This document shows positions 42,983 to 52,066 of a stretch of 64,000 bases of DNA, in pieces. The position numbers were made by a program, and so were the translations under genes. Source of the stretch: an uncultured Acetobacterium sp. (GTDB taxonomy: Bacteria; Bacillota; Clostridia; Eubacteriales; Eubacteriaceae); NCBI RefSeq assembly GCF_963664135.1, contig NZ_OY760905.1:62001-126000 (forward strand), written 5' to 3'. The notes below the pieces were generated by a model. The model had not been told where the DNA came from, searched no databases, and was given only the letters and a program-made list of their open reading frames with translations. How positions within the stretch are numbered: the first letter of the stretch is position 1; each line of letters starts with the position of its first letter.

Positions 42983-44581
42983 ATGAAAAAATTATCTGCT
43001 TTTTTAGTCACATTATTTGTATTATTTAGTGTAATGCCTGTAAATGCGGCATACGCAAGAGTTAGACACCCGAAACAACCTGTAACTGTAACAACGCCAA
43101 CGACAACAACGCCAACGACAACAACACCAACGACAACAACACCAACGACAACAACACCAACGACAACAACCCCAACGACCACAACGCCAACGACCACAAC
43201 GCCAACGACCACGACACCAACGACGACACCACCAGTAAATCAGACACTCAGTGTCAAAGATTTTGGTGCAAAAGGTGATGGCGTAACCGATGATACCGCA
43301 GCCATTCAAAAAGCCATCAATGACGCAAGTGCAAAAAATGTAGCCTTGACAATTCCGGCGTCGACCTATGTGGTTGCCAGTCAGCTTCAAATTAAAAGCA
43401 ACACCAAAATAAGCGGTTATGGAGCAGTCTTGTATATGGCTCCCCAACAGGCTGCAGTCAATAATATTCTTTGGTCAGACCCGGCAGCATACATCTCTAA
43501 CGTTACAATCGAAGGATTGACATTAAAGTCTCAGAATACTATCCCGGGAACCGAATATTATGCCAACAGCATGATTAGTAATGTTCAGGGAATGTTTTTT
43601 CAAGGAATCAGTAACCTGACAATCAAAGATGTTTCCATGGACAGCATGTACGTCGGAGTAAAGATGGGACAATCTGGAAGTCAGCGAAATCAGGGAATCA
43701 CCGTCAGTAATCTTAAAATTAATAACACTGGCATGCCCATTCAAGTCTCTGGAACCAATGATTTAATCATGACAGATAGTATCCTCAATGCGAATGCTGG
43801 CGGAACAAAATGGTTACATGCAGCCTATATTCGCGGGGATAACAGTAATTTTCTTTTTAGAAACGTTGAGTTTAACAATGCCCCTGGCGGCGGAATTGCA
43901 GTTGCCGGGAATGAAAAATTCCCAACTCCGCCTGATCATATTGTATTTGAAAACTGTCGCGTTAAAAATAGTGTTGTCGGTGTTCACATCAATACTGGCG
44001 CAAACAACGTATCAATTACAGGATTAACGATTGAAGGGAGCGGACTGGCTTTCAAAATAGCTGATGCAAACAATCTGAACATTAAAGATGTAAACATCCG
44101 TGGTGCTGTGCCATCAACCACCGATCTCGGTGCATTCAGTATTGGAAACAGCTTCCAGTCAACCATATCAAATGTAACAGTCGATTCAACCGGTATGGCC
44201 GGTGCAATGTTCTGGTTTATCGGCGAAGTTAAAGATACCAATATTTCAGGAATGAATGTTACAAATATGGAAAAAATTCCCTTGATCAGTGCCAGCAGTG
44301 CATCTAAAACAACCAATGTTGTTTTAGAGAATTCAAGCTTTGAATATAACAATATTGACAAATACGGCATCGGATTCAGAGGCGTAGGATCACAGGCCGT
44401 TCTCAAAAACAATACTTTTACAAATAGTGGTGCTGCTTATTCGTATCTGATTTATAATCCTGAAGGGACAAACATCCAGGTATCAGACAATTCATACCAG
44501 GGATTCCAGAGATTGAATTCCAGCTCTGACTTCTCAGTAGCCACCAACAATTTCAATCTCCTGACAGCTAAAGCTGATTGA
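42983..44581 (+). CDS. Secreted beta-helix (pectate-lyase-like) protein with Thr/Pro linker, paralogue 2
   Basis: 532 residues: signal peptide 1-25 (KKLSAFLVTLFVLFSVMPVNA, cut near AYA), a Pro-Thr linker of about 45 residues (PTTTT units), then a 448-residue pectate-lyase-superfamily domain starting SVKDFGAKGDGVTDDTAAIQ. Parallel beta-helix repeats fill the rest. The Thr-rich linker is a likely O-glycosylation site or wall-spanning spacer. No sortase motif. The domain is nearly identical to that of 44805-46745. Expression is under three c-di-GMP riboswitches. Likely binds or cleaves a uronic-acid polymer, perhaps the one made by the neighbouring cluster; catalytic residues not assigned. Confidence 0.85.
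   Translation: MKKLSAFLVTLFVLFSVMPVNAAYARVRHPKQPVTVTTPTTTTPTTTTPTTTTPTTTTPTTTTPTTTTPTTTTPTTTTPTTTPPVNQTLSVKDFGAKGDGVTDDTAAIQKAINDASAKNVALTIPASTYVVASQLQIKSNTKISGYGAVLYMAPQQAAVNNILWSDPAAYISNVTIEGLTLKSQNTIPGTEYYANSMISNVQGMFFQGISNLTIKDVSMDSMYVGVKMGQSGSQRNQGITVSNLKINNTGMPIQVSGTNDLIMTDSILNANAGGTKWLHAAYIRGDNSNFLFRNVEFNNAPGGGIAVAGNEKFPTPPDHIVFENCRVKNSVVGVHINTGANNVSITGLTIEGSGLAFKIADANNLNIKDVNIRGAVPSTTDLGAFSIGNSFQSTISNVTVDSTGMAGAMFWFIGEVKDTNISGMNVTNMEKIPLISASSASKTTNVVLENSSFEYNNIDKYGIGFRGVGSQAVLKNNTFTNSGAAYSYLIYNPEGTNIQVSDNSYQGFQRLNSSSDFSVATNNFNLLTAKAD
43097..43228 (+). repeat. 15-bp minisatellite coding PTTTT
   Basis: About eight and a half in-frame copies of a CCAACGACAACAACG-type unit, with wobble variants (ACA/ACG/ACC). 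Copy number changes in steps of 15 bp would lengthen or shorten the linker without frameshift. On the minus strand it yields long artefactual valine/glycine-rich frames. Confidence 0.9.
43235..44581 (+). repeat. 1347-bp duplicated module, copy 1
   Basis: Aligned without gaps to 45399-46745 at a fixed offset of 2164 bp. I counted about 22 mismatches by eye (around 98 per cent identity), giving five amino-acid differences. Similarity stops at the linker upstream and at the stop codon downstream. Confidence 0.92.
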
Positions 44582-44639
44582 TAGATTATAAAATACATCA
44601 TATCAATTATAGACTAATTATAATTCAATAAAGCAATTA

Positions 44640-44680
44640 GTAAAAGCTTTGCTCAATTGAACAAGGCTTTTACTTTTTTA
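44640..44680 (+). terminator. Rho-independent terminator after paralogue 2
   Basis: GTAAAAGC pairs with GCTTTTAC (8 bp, extended by TTG/CAA), followed by TTTTTT. Only about 35 bp separate it from riboswitch 4, so the next gene has either a weak promoter here or relies on readthrough. Confidence 0.85.
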
Positions 44681-44715
44681 GATACAACAACGGCAATTAT
44701 TGAGTAACCATATCC

Positions 44716-44791
44716 ACGATAAAGGCAAACCAACTAAAAAGTTGGGACGCAAAGCTAAGGGCCTGTAAAATGGTAGCCGGCTACCGAAAGG
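44716..44791 (+). promoter_or_regulatory. c-di-GMP-I riboswitch 4 (variant tetraloop)
   Basis: GGCAAACC, CAACT-AAAA-AGTTG, GGGACGCAAAGC, GGGCCTGTAAAATGGTAGCC, GCTACCGAAAGG. It differs from the other three by an AAAA instead of GAAA loop and by GGTAGCC instead of GGCAGCC. The AAAGGAG ribosome site of 44805 forms its 3' edge, implying translational control. Confidence 0.9.
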
Positions 44792-44804
44792 AGCAATATA
44801 TAAT

Positions 44805-46745
44805 ATGGAACATAATATAAAGAGAATTAGCGTGAGTATGGCTTTGACATTAACATTGACTCTATTGATACTAGTTATTGTTTTTTCTTCACATGTTTTT
44901 GCAGCGACTTTAGAAACAGAAGCAACTGATACGATTGGAGTAACCTATCGTACCCATATTCAGAATGAAGGTTGGACACAGGGATGGATGAGTAATAGCC
45001 AACTTTCCGGCTCAGAAGGAAAGAGCCTTCGTTTAGAAGGTATAGAGATAAAACTGACAGGAAATGTACCTGCTGGTTTGGGAATCGAATACCGGACACA
45101 TGTTCAGAACAAAGGATGGGAGCAGAAATGGGCAACCAACGGCGGCTTTTCAGGATCGGAAGGCGAGGGTCTTCGATTAGAAGCAGTTCAGATCAGATTA
45201 ACGGGTACGAATACAGCAGGCTATTCTGTAAAATATCGAACGCATATCCAGAATGAAGGTTGGACCCAAGGATGGGTTTCCGATGGCGCTTTATCTGGAT
45301 CGGAAGGAAAAGGCCTTCGTTTAGAAGCAATAGAAATTATTATTGAAAAATTACCTGTTGGGACAACGGCACCACCACCAACGACGACACCACCACCAGT
45401 AAATCAGACACTCAGTGTCAAAGATTTTGGTGCAAAAGGTGATGGCGTAACCGATGATACCGCAGCTATTCAAAAAGCCATCAATGACGCAAGTGCAAAA
45501 AATGTAGCCTTGACAATTCCGGCGTCGACCTATGTGGTCGCCAGTCAGCTTCAAATTAAAAGCAACACCAAAATAAGCGGTTATGGAGCAGTCTTGTATA
45601 TGGCTCCCCAACAGGCTGCAGTCAGTAATATTCTTTGGTCAGACCCGGCAGCATACATCTCTAACGTTACAATCGAAGGGTTGACATTAAAGTCTCAGAA
45701 TACTATCCCGGGAACCGAATATTATGCCAACAGCATGATTAGTAATGTTCAGGGAATGTTTTTTCAAGGAATCAGTAACCTGACAATCAAAGATGTTTCC
45801 ATGGACAGCATGTACGTCGGAGTGAAGATGGGACAATCTGGAAGTCAGCGAAATCAGGGAATCACCGTCAGTAATCTTAAAATTAATAACACTGGCATGC
45901 CCATTCAAGTCTCTGGAACCAATGATTTAACCATGACAGATAGTATTCTCAATGCGAATGCTGGCGGAACAAAATGGTTACATGCAGCCTATATTCGCGG
46001 GGATAACAGTAATTTTCTTTTTAGAAACGTTGAGTTTAACAACGCCCCTGGCGGCGGAATTGCAGTTGCCGGGAATGAAAAATTCCCAACTCCGCCTGAT
46101 CATATTGTATTTGAAAACTGTCGCGTTAAAAATAGTGTTGTCGGTGTTCACATCAATACTGGCGCAAATAACGTATCAATTACAGGCTTAACGATTGAAG
46201 GGAGCGGACTGGCTTTCAAAATAGCTGATGCAAACAATCTGAACATTAAAGATGTAAACATCCGTGGTGCTGTGCCATCAACCACCGATCTCGGTGCATT
46301 CAGTATTGGAAACAGCTTCCAGTCAACCATATCAAATGTAACAGTCGATTCAACCGGTATGGCCGGTGCAATGTTCTGGTTTATCGGCGAAGTTAAAGAT
46401 ACCAATATTTCAGGAATGGATGTTACAAATATGGAAAAAATTCCCTTGATCAGTGCCAGCAGCACATCTAAAACAACCAATGTTGTTTTAGAGAATTCAA
46501 GCTTTGAATATAACAATATTGACAAATATGGCATCGGATTCAGAGGCGTAGGATCACAGGCCGTTCTCAAAAACAATACTTTTACAAATAGTGGTGCTGC
46601 TTATTCGTACCTGATTTATAATCCTGAAGGGACAAACATCCAGGTATCGGACAATTCATACCAGGGATTCCAGAGATTGAATTCCAGCTCTGACTTCTCA
46701 GTTGTCACCAATAATTTCAACCTCCTGACAGCTAAAGCGGATTAA
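44805..46745 (+). CDS. Secreted ChW-repeat beta-helix (pectate-lyase-like) protein, paralogue 3
   Basis: 646 residues: signal peptide about 1-33 (cut near VFA), three ChW repeats of about 47 residues each (YRTHIQNEGWTQGWMSN, YRTHVQNKGWEQKWATN, YRTHIQNEGWTQGWVSD; each with GSEG and LRLE), a short TTPPP linker, then the same pectate-lyase-like domain as paralogue 2. ChW (clostridial hydrophobic-W) repeats are surface- or polysaccharide-binding modules. The family thus swaps N-terminal anchors on a fixed catalytic or binding domain. Controlled by riboswitch 4. Confidence 0.87.
   Translation: MEHNIKRISVSMALTLTLTLLILVIVFSSHVFAATLETEATDTIGVTYRTHIQNEGWTQGWMSNSQLSGSEGKSLRLEGIEIKLTGNVPAGLGIEYRTHVQNKGWEQKWATNGGFSGSEGEGLRLEAVQIRLTGTNTAGYSVKYRTHIQNEGWTQGWVSDGALSGSEGKGLRLEAIEIIIEKLPVGTTAPPPTTTPPPVNQTLSVKDFGAKGDGVTDDTAAIQKAINDASAKNVALTIPASTYVVASQLQIKSNTKISGYGAVLYMAPQQAAVSNILWSDPAAYISNVTIEGLTLKSQNTIPGTEYYANSMISNVQGMFFQGISNLTIKDVSMDSMYVGVKMGQSGSQRNQGITVSNLKINNTGMPIQVSGTNDLTMTDSILNANAGGTKWLHAAYIRGDNSNFLFRNVEFNNAPGGGIAVAGNEKFPTPPDHIVFENCRVKNSVVGVHINTGANNVSITGLTIEGSGLAFKIADANNLNIKDVNIRGAVPSTTDLGAFSIGNSFQSTISNVTVDSTGMAGAMFWFIGEVKDTNISGMDVTNMEKIPLISASSTSKTTNVVLENSSFEYNNIDKYGIGFRGVGSQAVLKNNTFTNSGAAYSYLIYNPEGTNIQVSDNSYQGFQRLNSSSDFSVVTNNFNLLTAKAD
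45399..46745 (+). repeat. 1347-bp duplicated module, copy 2
   Basis: See copy 1 at 43235-44581. Most mismatches are synonymous and scattered; a small cluster lies in the last 50 bp. Confidence 0.92.
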
Positions 46746-46782
46746 TGTGGTTTAAAATTTGGAAAAAAATAAAGATAGCATT

Positions 46783-46815
46783 TAGGTCTCGCATATAGCA
46801 AGGCCTATTTTTTTT
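46783..46815 (+). terminator. Rho-independent terminator after paralogue 3
   Basis: TAGGTCT pairs with AGGCCTA (one G-U pair) around an 11-base loop, followed by eight T. Confidence 0.82.
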
Positions 46816-46976
46816 GTCATTGTTAATAAAAATCTAATTAAAAAAGAAAAAGCTGGATTTCGGAATGAATATACTATAAATTAGTGGTAAGAAGAAGCAG
46901 AAAAGGGTAAAATACTACTAAATAATATAGTCAGATAGATAAACAAAATAAAAATCACAAAAAGGTGGACGGAGCG

Positions 46977-47990
46977 ATGAAAATATTAATCACTGGGGTG
47001 GCAGGTTTTATTGGTTTTCACTTAGCCAAGCTACTACTTGAGGAAAAACATAAAATAATAGGAATTGATAATCTGAACAATTATTATGATCCGTCATTAA
47101 AAACAAATCGTTTGTCTATTTTGGAACACCATCAGAATTTTCAATTTCATAAAATTGATTTAAAAAACAAAAGCTCAGTCGATGAAGTTTTTGAACTGAA
47201 TCATCCTGATTATGTGGTTAATCTGGCAGCTCAGGCGGGTGTGCGTTATTCAATCACAAACCCATATGCATATGTCGATTCAAACCTTATTGGATTTATA
47301 AATATTCTTGAAGCTTGTCGGAATTATCCGGTTCGACATCTTTTGTATGCGTCATCAAGTTCGGTGTATGGGGGGAATAAAAAGGTTCCTTTTTCGACAA
47401 ATCATAATGTGGATCACCCGGTATCCCTGTATGCTGCGACCAAGAAATCAAATGAACTGATGGCTCATGCATACAGTCATTTATATAACATTCCAACAAC
47501 GGGTTTAAGGTTTTTCACTGTTTATGGTCCATATGGAAGACCGGATATGGCCTATTTCTCTTTTGCAAGGGATATCCTCGAAGGAAACCCGATCACGGTC
47601 TTTAATTATGGGGAAATGGAAAGAGACTTTACATACGTGGACGATATTGTTGAAAGTATTAGTCAGTTGCTTGATAAGATTCCAGTTGCAAATATAGATT
47701 GGGACGAATCGATCAATGACTTGAGTAGCAGTTTTGCTCCCTATAAGATTTATAATATTGGAAACAATAATCCAGTAAACTTAATGCAATTTATTACGAT
47801 TCTTGAAAATCAATTAGGAAAAAAAGCTGAAAAGGTTTTTATGGATATGCAGCCTGGAGACGTTTTAAAAACCTATGCAGATGTGAGTGATCTTGAAAAA
47901 GATATTGGTTTTAAACCCAGTACAAGTATTGAAGAAGGATTGGATCTATTTGTAAAATGGTATAAAACCTATTATAAAATTGAGGTCTAA
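46977..47990 (+). CDS. NAD-dependent epimerase, UDP-glucuronate 4-epimerase-like
   Basis: 337 residues, extended SDR: MKILITGVAGFIGFHLAK, NLAAQAGVRYSI, catalytic SLYAATKKSNE (Y-x3-K), and RFFTVYGPYGRPDMAYFSFA, which is typical of UDP-GlcA 4-epimerases (CapI/LspL). It would convert UDP-GlcA to UDP-GalA. The UDP-glucose dehydrogenase that makes its substrate is next. ATG 46977 with GGAG ahead. UDP-glucose 4-epimerase is a less likely alternative. Confidence 0.82.
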   Translation: MKILITGVAGFIGFHLAKLLLEEKHKIIGIDNLNNYYDPSLKTNRLSILEHHQNFQFHKIDLKNKSSVDEVFELNHPDYVVNLAAQAGVRYSITNPYAYVDSNLIGFINILEACRNYPVRHLLYASSSSVYGGNKKVPFSTNHNVDHPVSLYAATKKSNELMAHAYSHLYNIPTTGLRFFTVYGPYGRPDMAYFSFARDILEGNPITVFNYGEMERDFTYVDDIVESISQLLDKIPVANIDWDESINDLSSSFAPYKIYNIGNNNPVNLMQFITILENQLGKKAEKVFMDMQPGDVLKTYADVSDLEKDIGFKPSTSIEEGLDLFVKWYKTYYKIEV

Positions 47991-48076
47991 TTAAAATACA
48001 AACAGTTTATTGATGGATAAGATAAATTGAGTTCACAATTACTGAAAATTCAGTGAAACGTCGGGAGGATATCCAA

Positions 48077-49243
48077 ATGAAAATAACAATCGCTGGAACG
48101 GGTTATGTTGGTTTGTCAAACGCTATTTTATTGGCTCAGAATAATGAAGTTATCGCACTTGACATTTTAAAAGAAAAAGTTGAAATGATCAACAATAAAA
48201 TTTCTCCAATTATTGACCCTGAAATTGAAGAGTATTTAAATACCAAACAGTTGAATTTAAGGGCAACAACCGATAATTATGAGGCTTTTAAAGATGCCGA
48301 ATATGTTATTGTTTCCACCCCAACAAATTATGATCCAGATAAGAATCATTTTAACACCCGGACGGTTGAAGCGGTTATTGCAAATGTATTAGCCATTAAT
48401 CCAGATGCGATAATGATCATAAAATCAACCATACCAGTAGGATATACGGAATCAATTAAAGAAAAATTTGAAACTGGTAATATTATTTTTTCACCAGAGT
48501 TTTTAAGAGAGGGACATGCCTTATACGACAATCTTTATCCATCACGAATCGTAGTTGGCGAACAATCAGAACGGGCGCGAGTGTTTGCAGAATTACTGTC
48601 ACAAGGTGCAATAAAAAAAGATATTCCAATACTATTTACCAATTCAACTGAAGCCGAAGCCATCAAACTTTTTGCTAATACCTATCTGGCGTTGCGGGTT
48701 GCATATTTTAATGAACTTGACTCTTATGCAGAAATAAGAGGCCTCAATACTTTTGATATCATCCAAGGAGTTAGTTTGGATCCGAGAATCGGTAATTATT
48801 ATAATAATCCATCCTTTGGTTACGGTGGCTATTGTTTACCTAAAGATACCAAGCAATTACTTGCGAATTATGCGGATATCCCCCAGAATATTATGTCAGC
48901 AATTGTTGATGCAAATCGAACCAGGAAAGACCATGTTGCAGACATGATTATTAAAAGAAAACCAAAAACTGTGGGGATTTTCAGGTTGACGATGAAAATG
49001 AACTCAGATAATTTCCGGGAATCTGCAATTCAAGGGGTCATGAAAAGGATTAAAGCAAAAGGAATAGAAGTTGTGGTCTTTGAACCGACTCTGGAAGAAA
49101 ATGATTTTTTCAATTCCAGAATTATCAAAGACTTGGAAGAATTCAAAAGAATATCCGATGTCATCGTAGCCAATCGACTATCAGATGAGATAAAAGATGT
49201 GGTCGACAAAGTATATACCCGTGATTTATTCAGTCGAGATTAG
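48077..49243 (+). CDS. ugd: UDP-glucose 6-dehydrogenase
   Basis: 388 residues of the short Ugd class (like streptococcal HasB/Cap3A). [47 protein letters not shown] and the catalytic cysteine in [15 protein letters not shown]. Produces UDP-glucuronate. ATG 48077 is preceded by GGGAGGA; a GTG-initiated extension is unlikely. With the epimerase before it, it supplies GlcA and GalA for an acidic polymer. Confidence 0.92.
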   Translation: MKITIAGTGYVGLSNAILLAQNNEVIALDILKEKVEMINNKISPIIDPEIEEYLNTKQLNLRATTDNYEAFKDAEYVIVSTPTNYDPDKNHFNTRTVEAVIANVLAINPDAIMIIKSTIPVGYTESIKEKFETGNIIFSPEFLREGHALYDNLYPSRIVVGEQSERARVFAELLSQGAIKKDIPILFTNSTEAEAIKLFANTYLALRVAYFNELDSYAEIRGLNTFDIIQGVSLDPRIGNYYNNPSFGYGGYCLPKDTKQLLANYADIPQNIMSAIVDANRTRKDHVADMIIKRKPKTVGIFRLTMKMNSDNFRESAIQGVMKRIKAKGIEVVVFEPTLEENDFFNSRIIKDLEEFKRISDVIVANRLSDEIKDVVDKVYTRDLFSRD

Positions 49244-49301
49244 ATGGATTAATCAAATATGAAAGAAACTATTTTATTGAGAATGTAAAGAGAGTGATAT
49301 T

Positions 49302-50051
49302 ATGATTGATACACACATACATATGGTGCCAGGAGTAGATGATGGTGCAAAAGATTTGGATACTTCAATAAGTATGATAAAACTGGCCATGAATGAGGGT
49401 GTAAATGAAATGATTTTGACACCGCATTTCAATTTGCCGACCTATCACAATGAAAATGTTAAAGAGCAATTTCAGTTACTGAATAATTATATTAGACTAG
49501 AGAAAATTGACTTTAAAATTCACTTGGGTAACGAGATTCATTTAAGCGAAGAGACGATGGCTGGTATAAAACAAGGACAAGCCAATACGATGGGTGATAG
49601 CAAGTACTTATTAATTGAGTTACCCATCTATCATTATTATCCATTTCATGAGGCGATGCTGATGGAGCTTCAGGAAAGTGGCTTCAAGGTTATTCTTGCT
49701 CATGTTGAGCGTTATGAGATTTTTTTAAATAAACCGCAAAAATTAGTGGAATTGAGTGAAAACGGAATCTACTGTCAGATAACATCTCATTATATTATGG
49801 ACAGTAAAACCAGAAAAAGAGCACTCAAATTAATAGAAAGTGGGATCATTCATGTTGTTGCATCAGATGCGCATGATGTGATAAAAAGACCGCCAGTGAT
49901 GAAAATGGCCTATGAGATTGTTGCGAAAAATTTTGGAGAAGCATGCGGACAAATGTTATTTGTTGAAAACCCAGGGATGATGATTCGAGATTGTGAATTG
50001 ACGGTACCTGTTTCGCAGAAAACGAGGGGATTTAGATTTCATCGCAGATAA
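49302..50051 (+). CDS. Tyrosine-protein phosphatase, PHP type (CpsB/CapC/YwqE)
   Basis: 249 residues: metal-binding MIDTHIHMVPGVDDGAKDLD, LTPHFNLP, HLGNEIHL, LAHVERYE and VASDAHDV are the PHP metal ligands. It dephosphorylates the capsule tyrosine kinase encoded at 53771. Same order of phosphatase, chain-length regulator and kinase as capsule clusters, though a dehydratase and LCP gene lie in between. Soluble and manganese-dependent by family. Confidence 0.92.
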   Translation: MIDTHIHMVPGVDDGAKDLDTSISMIKLAMNEGVNEMILTPHFNLPTYHNENVKEQFQLLNNYIRLEKIDFKIHLGNEIHLSEETMAGIKQGQANTMGDSKYLLIELPIYHYYPFHEAMLMELQESGFKVILAHVERYEIFLNKPQKLVELSENGIYCQITSHYIMDSKTRKRALKLIESGIIHVVASDAHDVIKRPPVMKMAYEIVAKNFGEACGQMLFVENPGMMIRDCELTVPVSQKTRGFRFHRR

Positions 50052-50128
50052 AAAAGATTGTGTAAGTTTAATTTCAAGAAAATTAGTTAAAAATTGTCAA
50101 AAATTATCTGTCAAAAGTGAGGAAGTCT

Positions 50129-52000
50129 ATGGAAACAAAATTAAGCAGACAATTATTTCTGATTGTAGCAGATGTTATAGCAGTCAATTTTGCATTCGTG
50201 TTAACTCTTTTTTTACATTATGAAGGAAGTATTCCGTCATCAATCATTAATATTTATTTAAGCAGTATCTTTATTTTTACTGTGGGTAAACTCCTGATTT
50301 ATCGGTACTTTGATTTATACAACAGTTTGTGGGCCTATGCCTCGGTAGAAGAATTAATGAAAATTCTGCTTGCCGGGTTTATATCCAATGTATTTGGGTT
50401 TATATACCTTTTTTATATGGGTGAAAGACTTTACTTTGGGATTTACCTGACAACCATGCTTTTTGAAATTGCGATTATTAGTAGTATTCGCTTTAGTTAT
50501 CGGTTTATCAGAAGCTTGAAAAATAGAAAAATATTTATGAAACAGGATTCTGAAAAGAAAATTCTAATTATTGGTAGCGGAGCGACAGCAACTTTAATTG
50601 CAACAGAAATCAAAAATCATGTTAATAATTACGGACAAGTCGTCGGGTTTATTGATGAAGATGCGAATAAACTGAATAAAACAATTGCCGGAGTTAAAGT
50701 CCTGGGAAATAATTATGATATTGGCAGCATCGTTCATAAATTTGGGGTCAATGAGATTATCATCGCAACGCCAACAACAGATCCCACAACGTTAAGAATG
50801 ATAGTCAGTGAATGCAAACGAACTCCTGCCAAAGTTAGAATTGTACCGGGCATTCGCGAAATGATCGATGGGCAAGTCTCGCTTAGCAAAATTCGAGATG
50901 TCGAAATAGAGGATTTGCTCGGAAGAGAAACGGTGAACCTGAATATAAGAGAAGTTGTTAGTTACATTGAAGGCAAAATTATCATGGTTACCGGTGGCGG
51001 CGGATCGATTGGCTCAGAACTATGCAGACAGATTGCCAGGTTTAACCCGGGAAAGTTAATTATTTTAGACAATTATGAAAATAATGCCTATGAAATTCAA
51101 AATGAACTGATTAATGATTATGAAAATAAGTTGAATTTGGACGTCCTAATTGCTTCAGTAAGGGATCGAGATGACGTTTTTTCAATTATTGAAACCTATC
51201 ACCCAGATGTTATCTTTCATGCGGCAGCGCACAAACATGTCCCATTGATGGAACGCTCACCCAATGAAGCTATTAAGAATAATGTTTTTGGTACCAAAAA
51301 TGTCGCTGAAGCTGCTCACGAGTTTGGTGTTGATCGATTTGTTATGGTCTCTACGGATAAAGCAGTCAATCCCACCAACATTATGGGCGCAAGTAAGCGG
51401 ATCTGTGAAATGATCGTTCAAGGTCTTGCTCGACAAAGTAAGACAAAGTTTACAGCAGTACGTTTTGGTAACGTGCTGGGAAGCAACGGTTCTGTTGTGC
51501 CTCTTTTTAAGAAGCAGATAAAAGAAGGCGGCCCGGTTACGGTTACTCATAAAGAAATTATCCGATATTTTATGACCATCCCAGAAGCAGCTCAATTAGT
51601 GATACAATCTGGAGCTATTGCAAAGGGGGGAGAAATATTTGTACTTGATATGGGTCAACCAGTAAAGATTTACGATTTAGCGGTAGACTTGATTAAACTT
51701 TCAGGTTTAAAACTAAATGAAGATGTCGAGATTGAAATCATTGGATTAAGACCCGGCGAAAAGCTTTATGAAGAATTGCTAATGGATGAAGAAGGGTTAA
51801 CAGAAACTCGATTTGAGAAAATTCGCGTAGGGAGACCTGGAGAGGTTGACTATATCGAGTTGAAAAAATCCCTTGAAGAACTGAAGCCTTTCTTAAATAT
51901 GGCAAATAGAAAAGCGCTGGTTGGTATGGTAAAAAGTTTAGTCCCCACTTATAAAGACAATAGCGAAGTGAATAATATAAATAGTGGTTTTCTGGAATAG
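50129..52000 (+). CDS. epsC: Membrane nucleotide-sugar 4,6-dehydratase, EpsC/PglF/CapD-like
   Basis: 623 residues. Four membrane helices in the first 130, a CoA-binding-like Rossmann domain (ILIIGSGATATLIATEI, about 145-260), then an SDR domain with MVTGGGGSIGSELCRQIARF, HAAAHKHVPLMERSP and STDKAVNPTNIMGASKR. It would form UDP-4-keto-6-deoxy-GlcNAc, the substrate of the EpsN-like aminotransferase, completing the diNAcBac route from a separate operon. ATG 50129 behind GAGGAAG is preferred over GTG 50117. Confidence 0.9.
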   Translation: METKLSRQLFLIVADVIAVNFAFVLTLFLHYEGSIPSSIINIYLSSIFIFTVGKLLIYRYFDLYNSLWAYASVEELMKILLAGFISNVFGFIYLFYMGERLYFGIYLTTMLFEIAIISSIRFSYRFIRSLKNRKIFMKQDSEKKILIIGSGATATLIATEIKNHVNNYGQVVGFIDEDANKLNKTIAGVKVLGNNYDIGSIVHKFGVNEIIIATPTTDPTTLRMIVSECKRTPAKVRIVPGIREMIDGQVSLSKIRDVEIEDLLGRETVNLNIREVVSYIEGKIIMVTGGGGSIGSELCRQIARFNPGKLIILDNYENNAYEIQNELINDYENKLNLDVLIASVRDRDDVFSIIETYHPDVIFHAAAHKHVPLMERSPNEAIKNNVFGTKNVAEAAHEFGVDRFVMVSTDKAVNPTNIMGASKRICEMIVQGLARQSKTKFTAVRFGNVLGSNGSVVPLFKKQIKEGGPVTVTHKEIIRYFMTIPEAAQLVIQSGAIAKGGEIFVLDMGQPVKIYDLAVDLIKLSGLKLNEDVEIEIIGLRPGEKLYEELLMDEEGLTETRFEKIRVGRPGEVDYIELKKSLEELKPFLNMANRKALVGMVKSLVPTYKDNSEVNNINSGFLE

Positions 52001-52066
52001 CATTTCTTGCTTGTATTTAGAATATTGGAATTCTGATTTGAGAAATTGAGAAAGGCGTTAAAATTT

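Noticed and set aside
43097-43228. Tandem array resembling a CRISPR or satellite
   Set aside because: Units are contiguous without spacers, 15 bp long and in frame with a protein linker; no cas genes nearby.
42895-43447. Long minus-strand frames rich in Val/Gly and Cys/Trp opposite the PTTTT repeat
   Set aside because: They exist only because the 15-bp minisatellite lacks stops on all frames; the plus-strand frame has signal peptide, ribosome site, riboswitches and a known domain.
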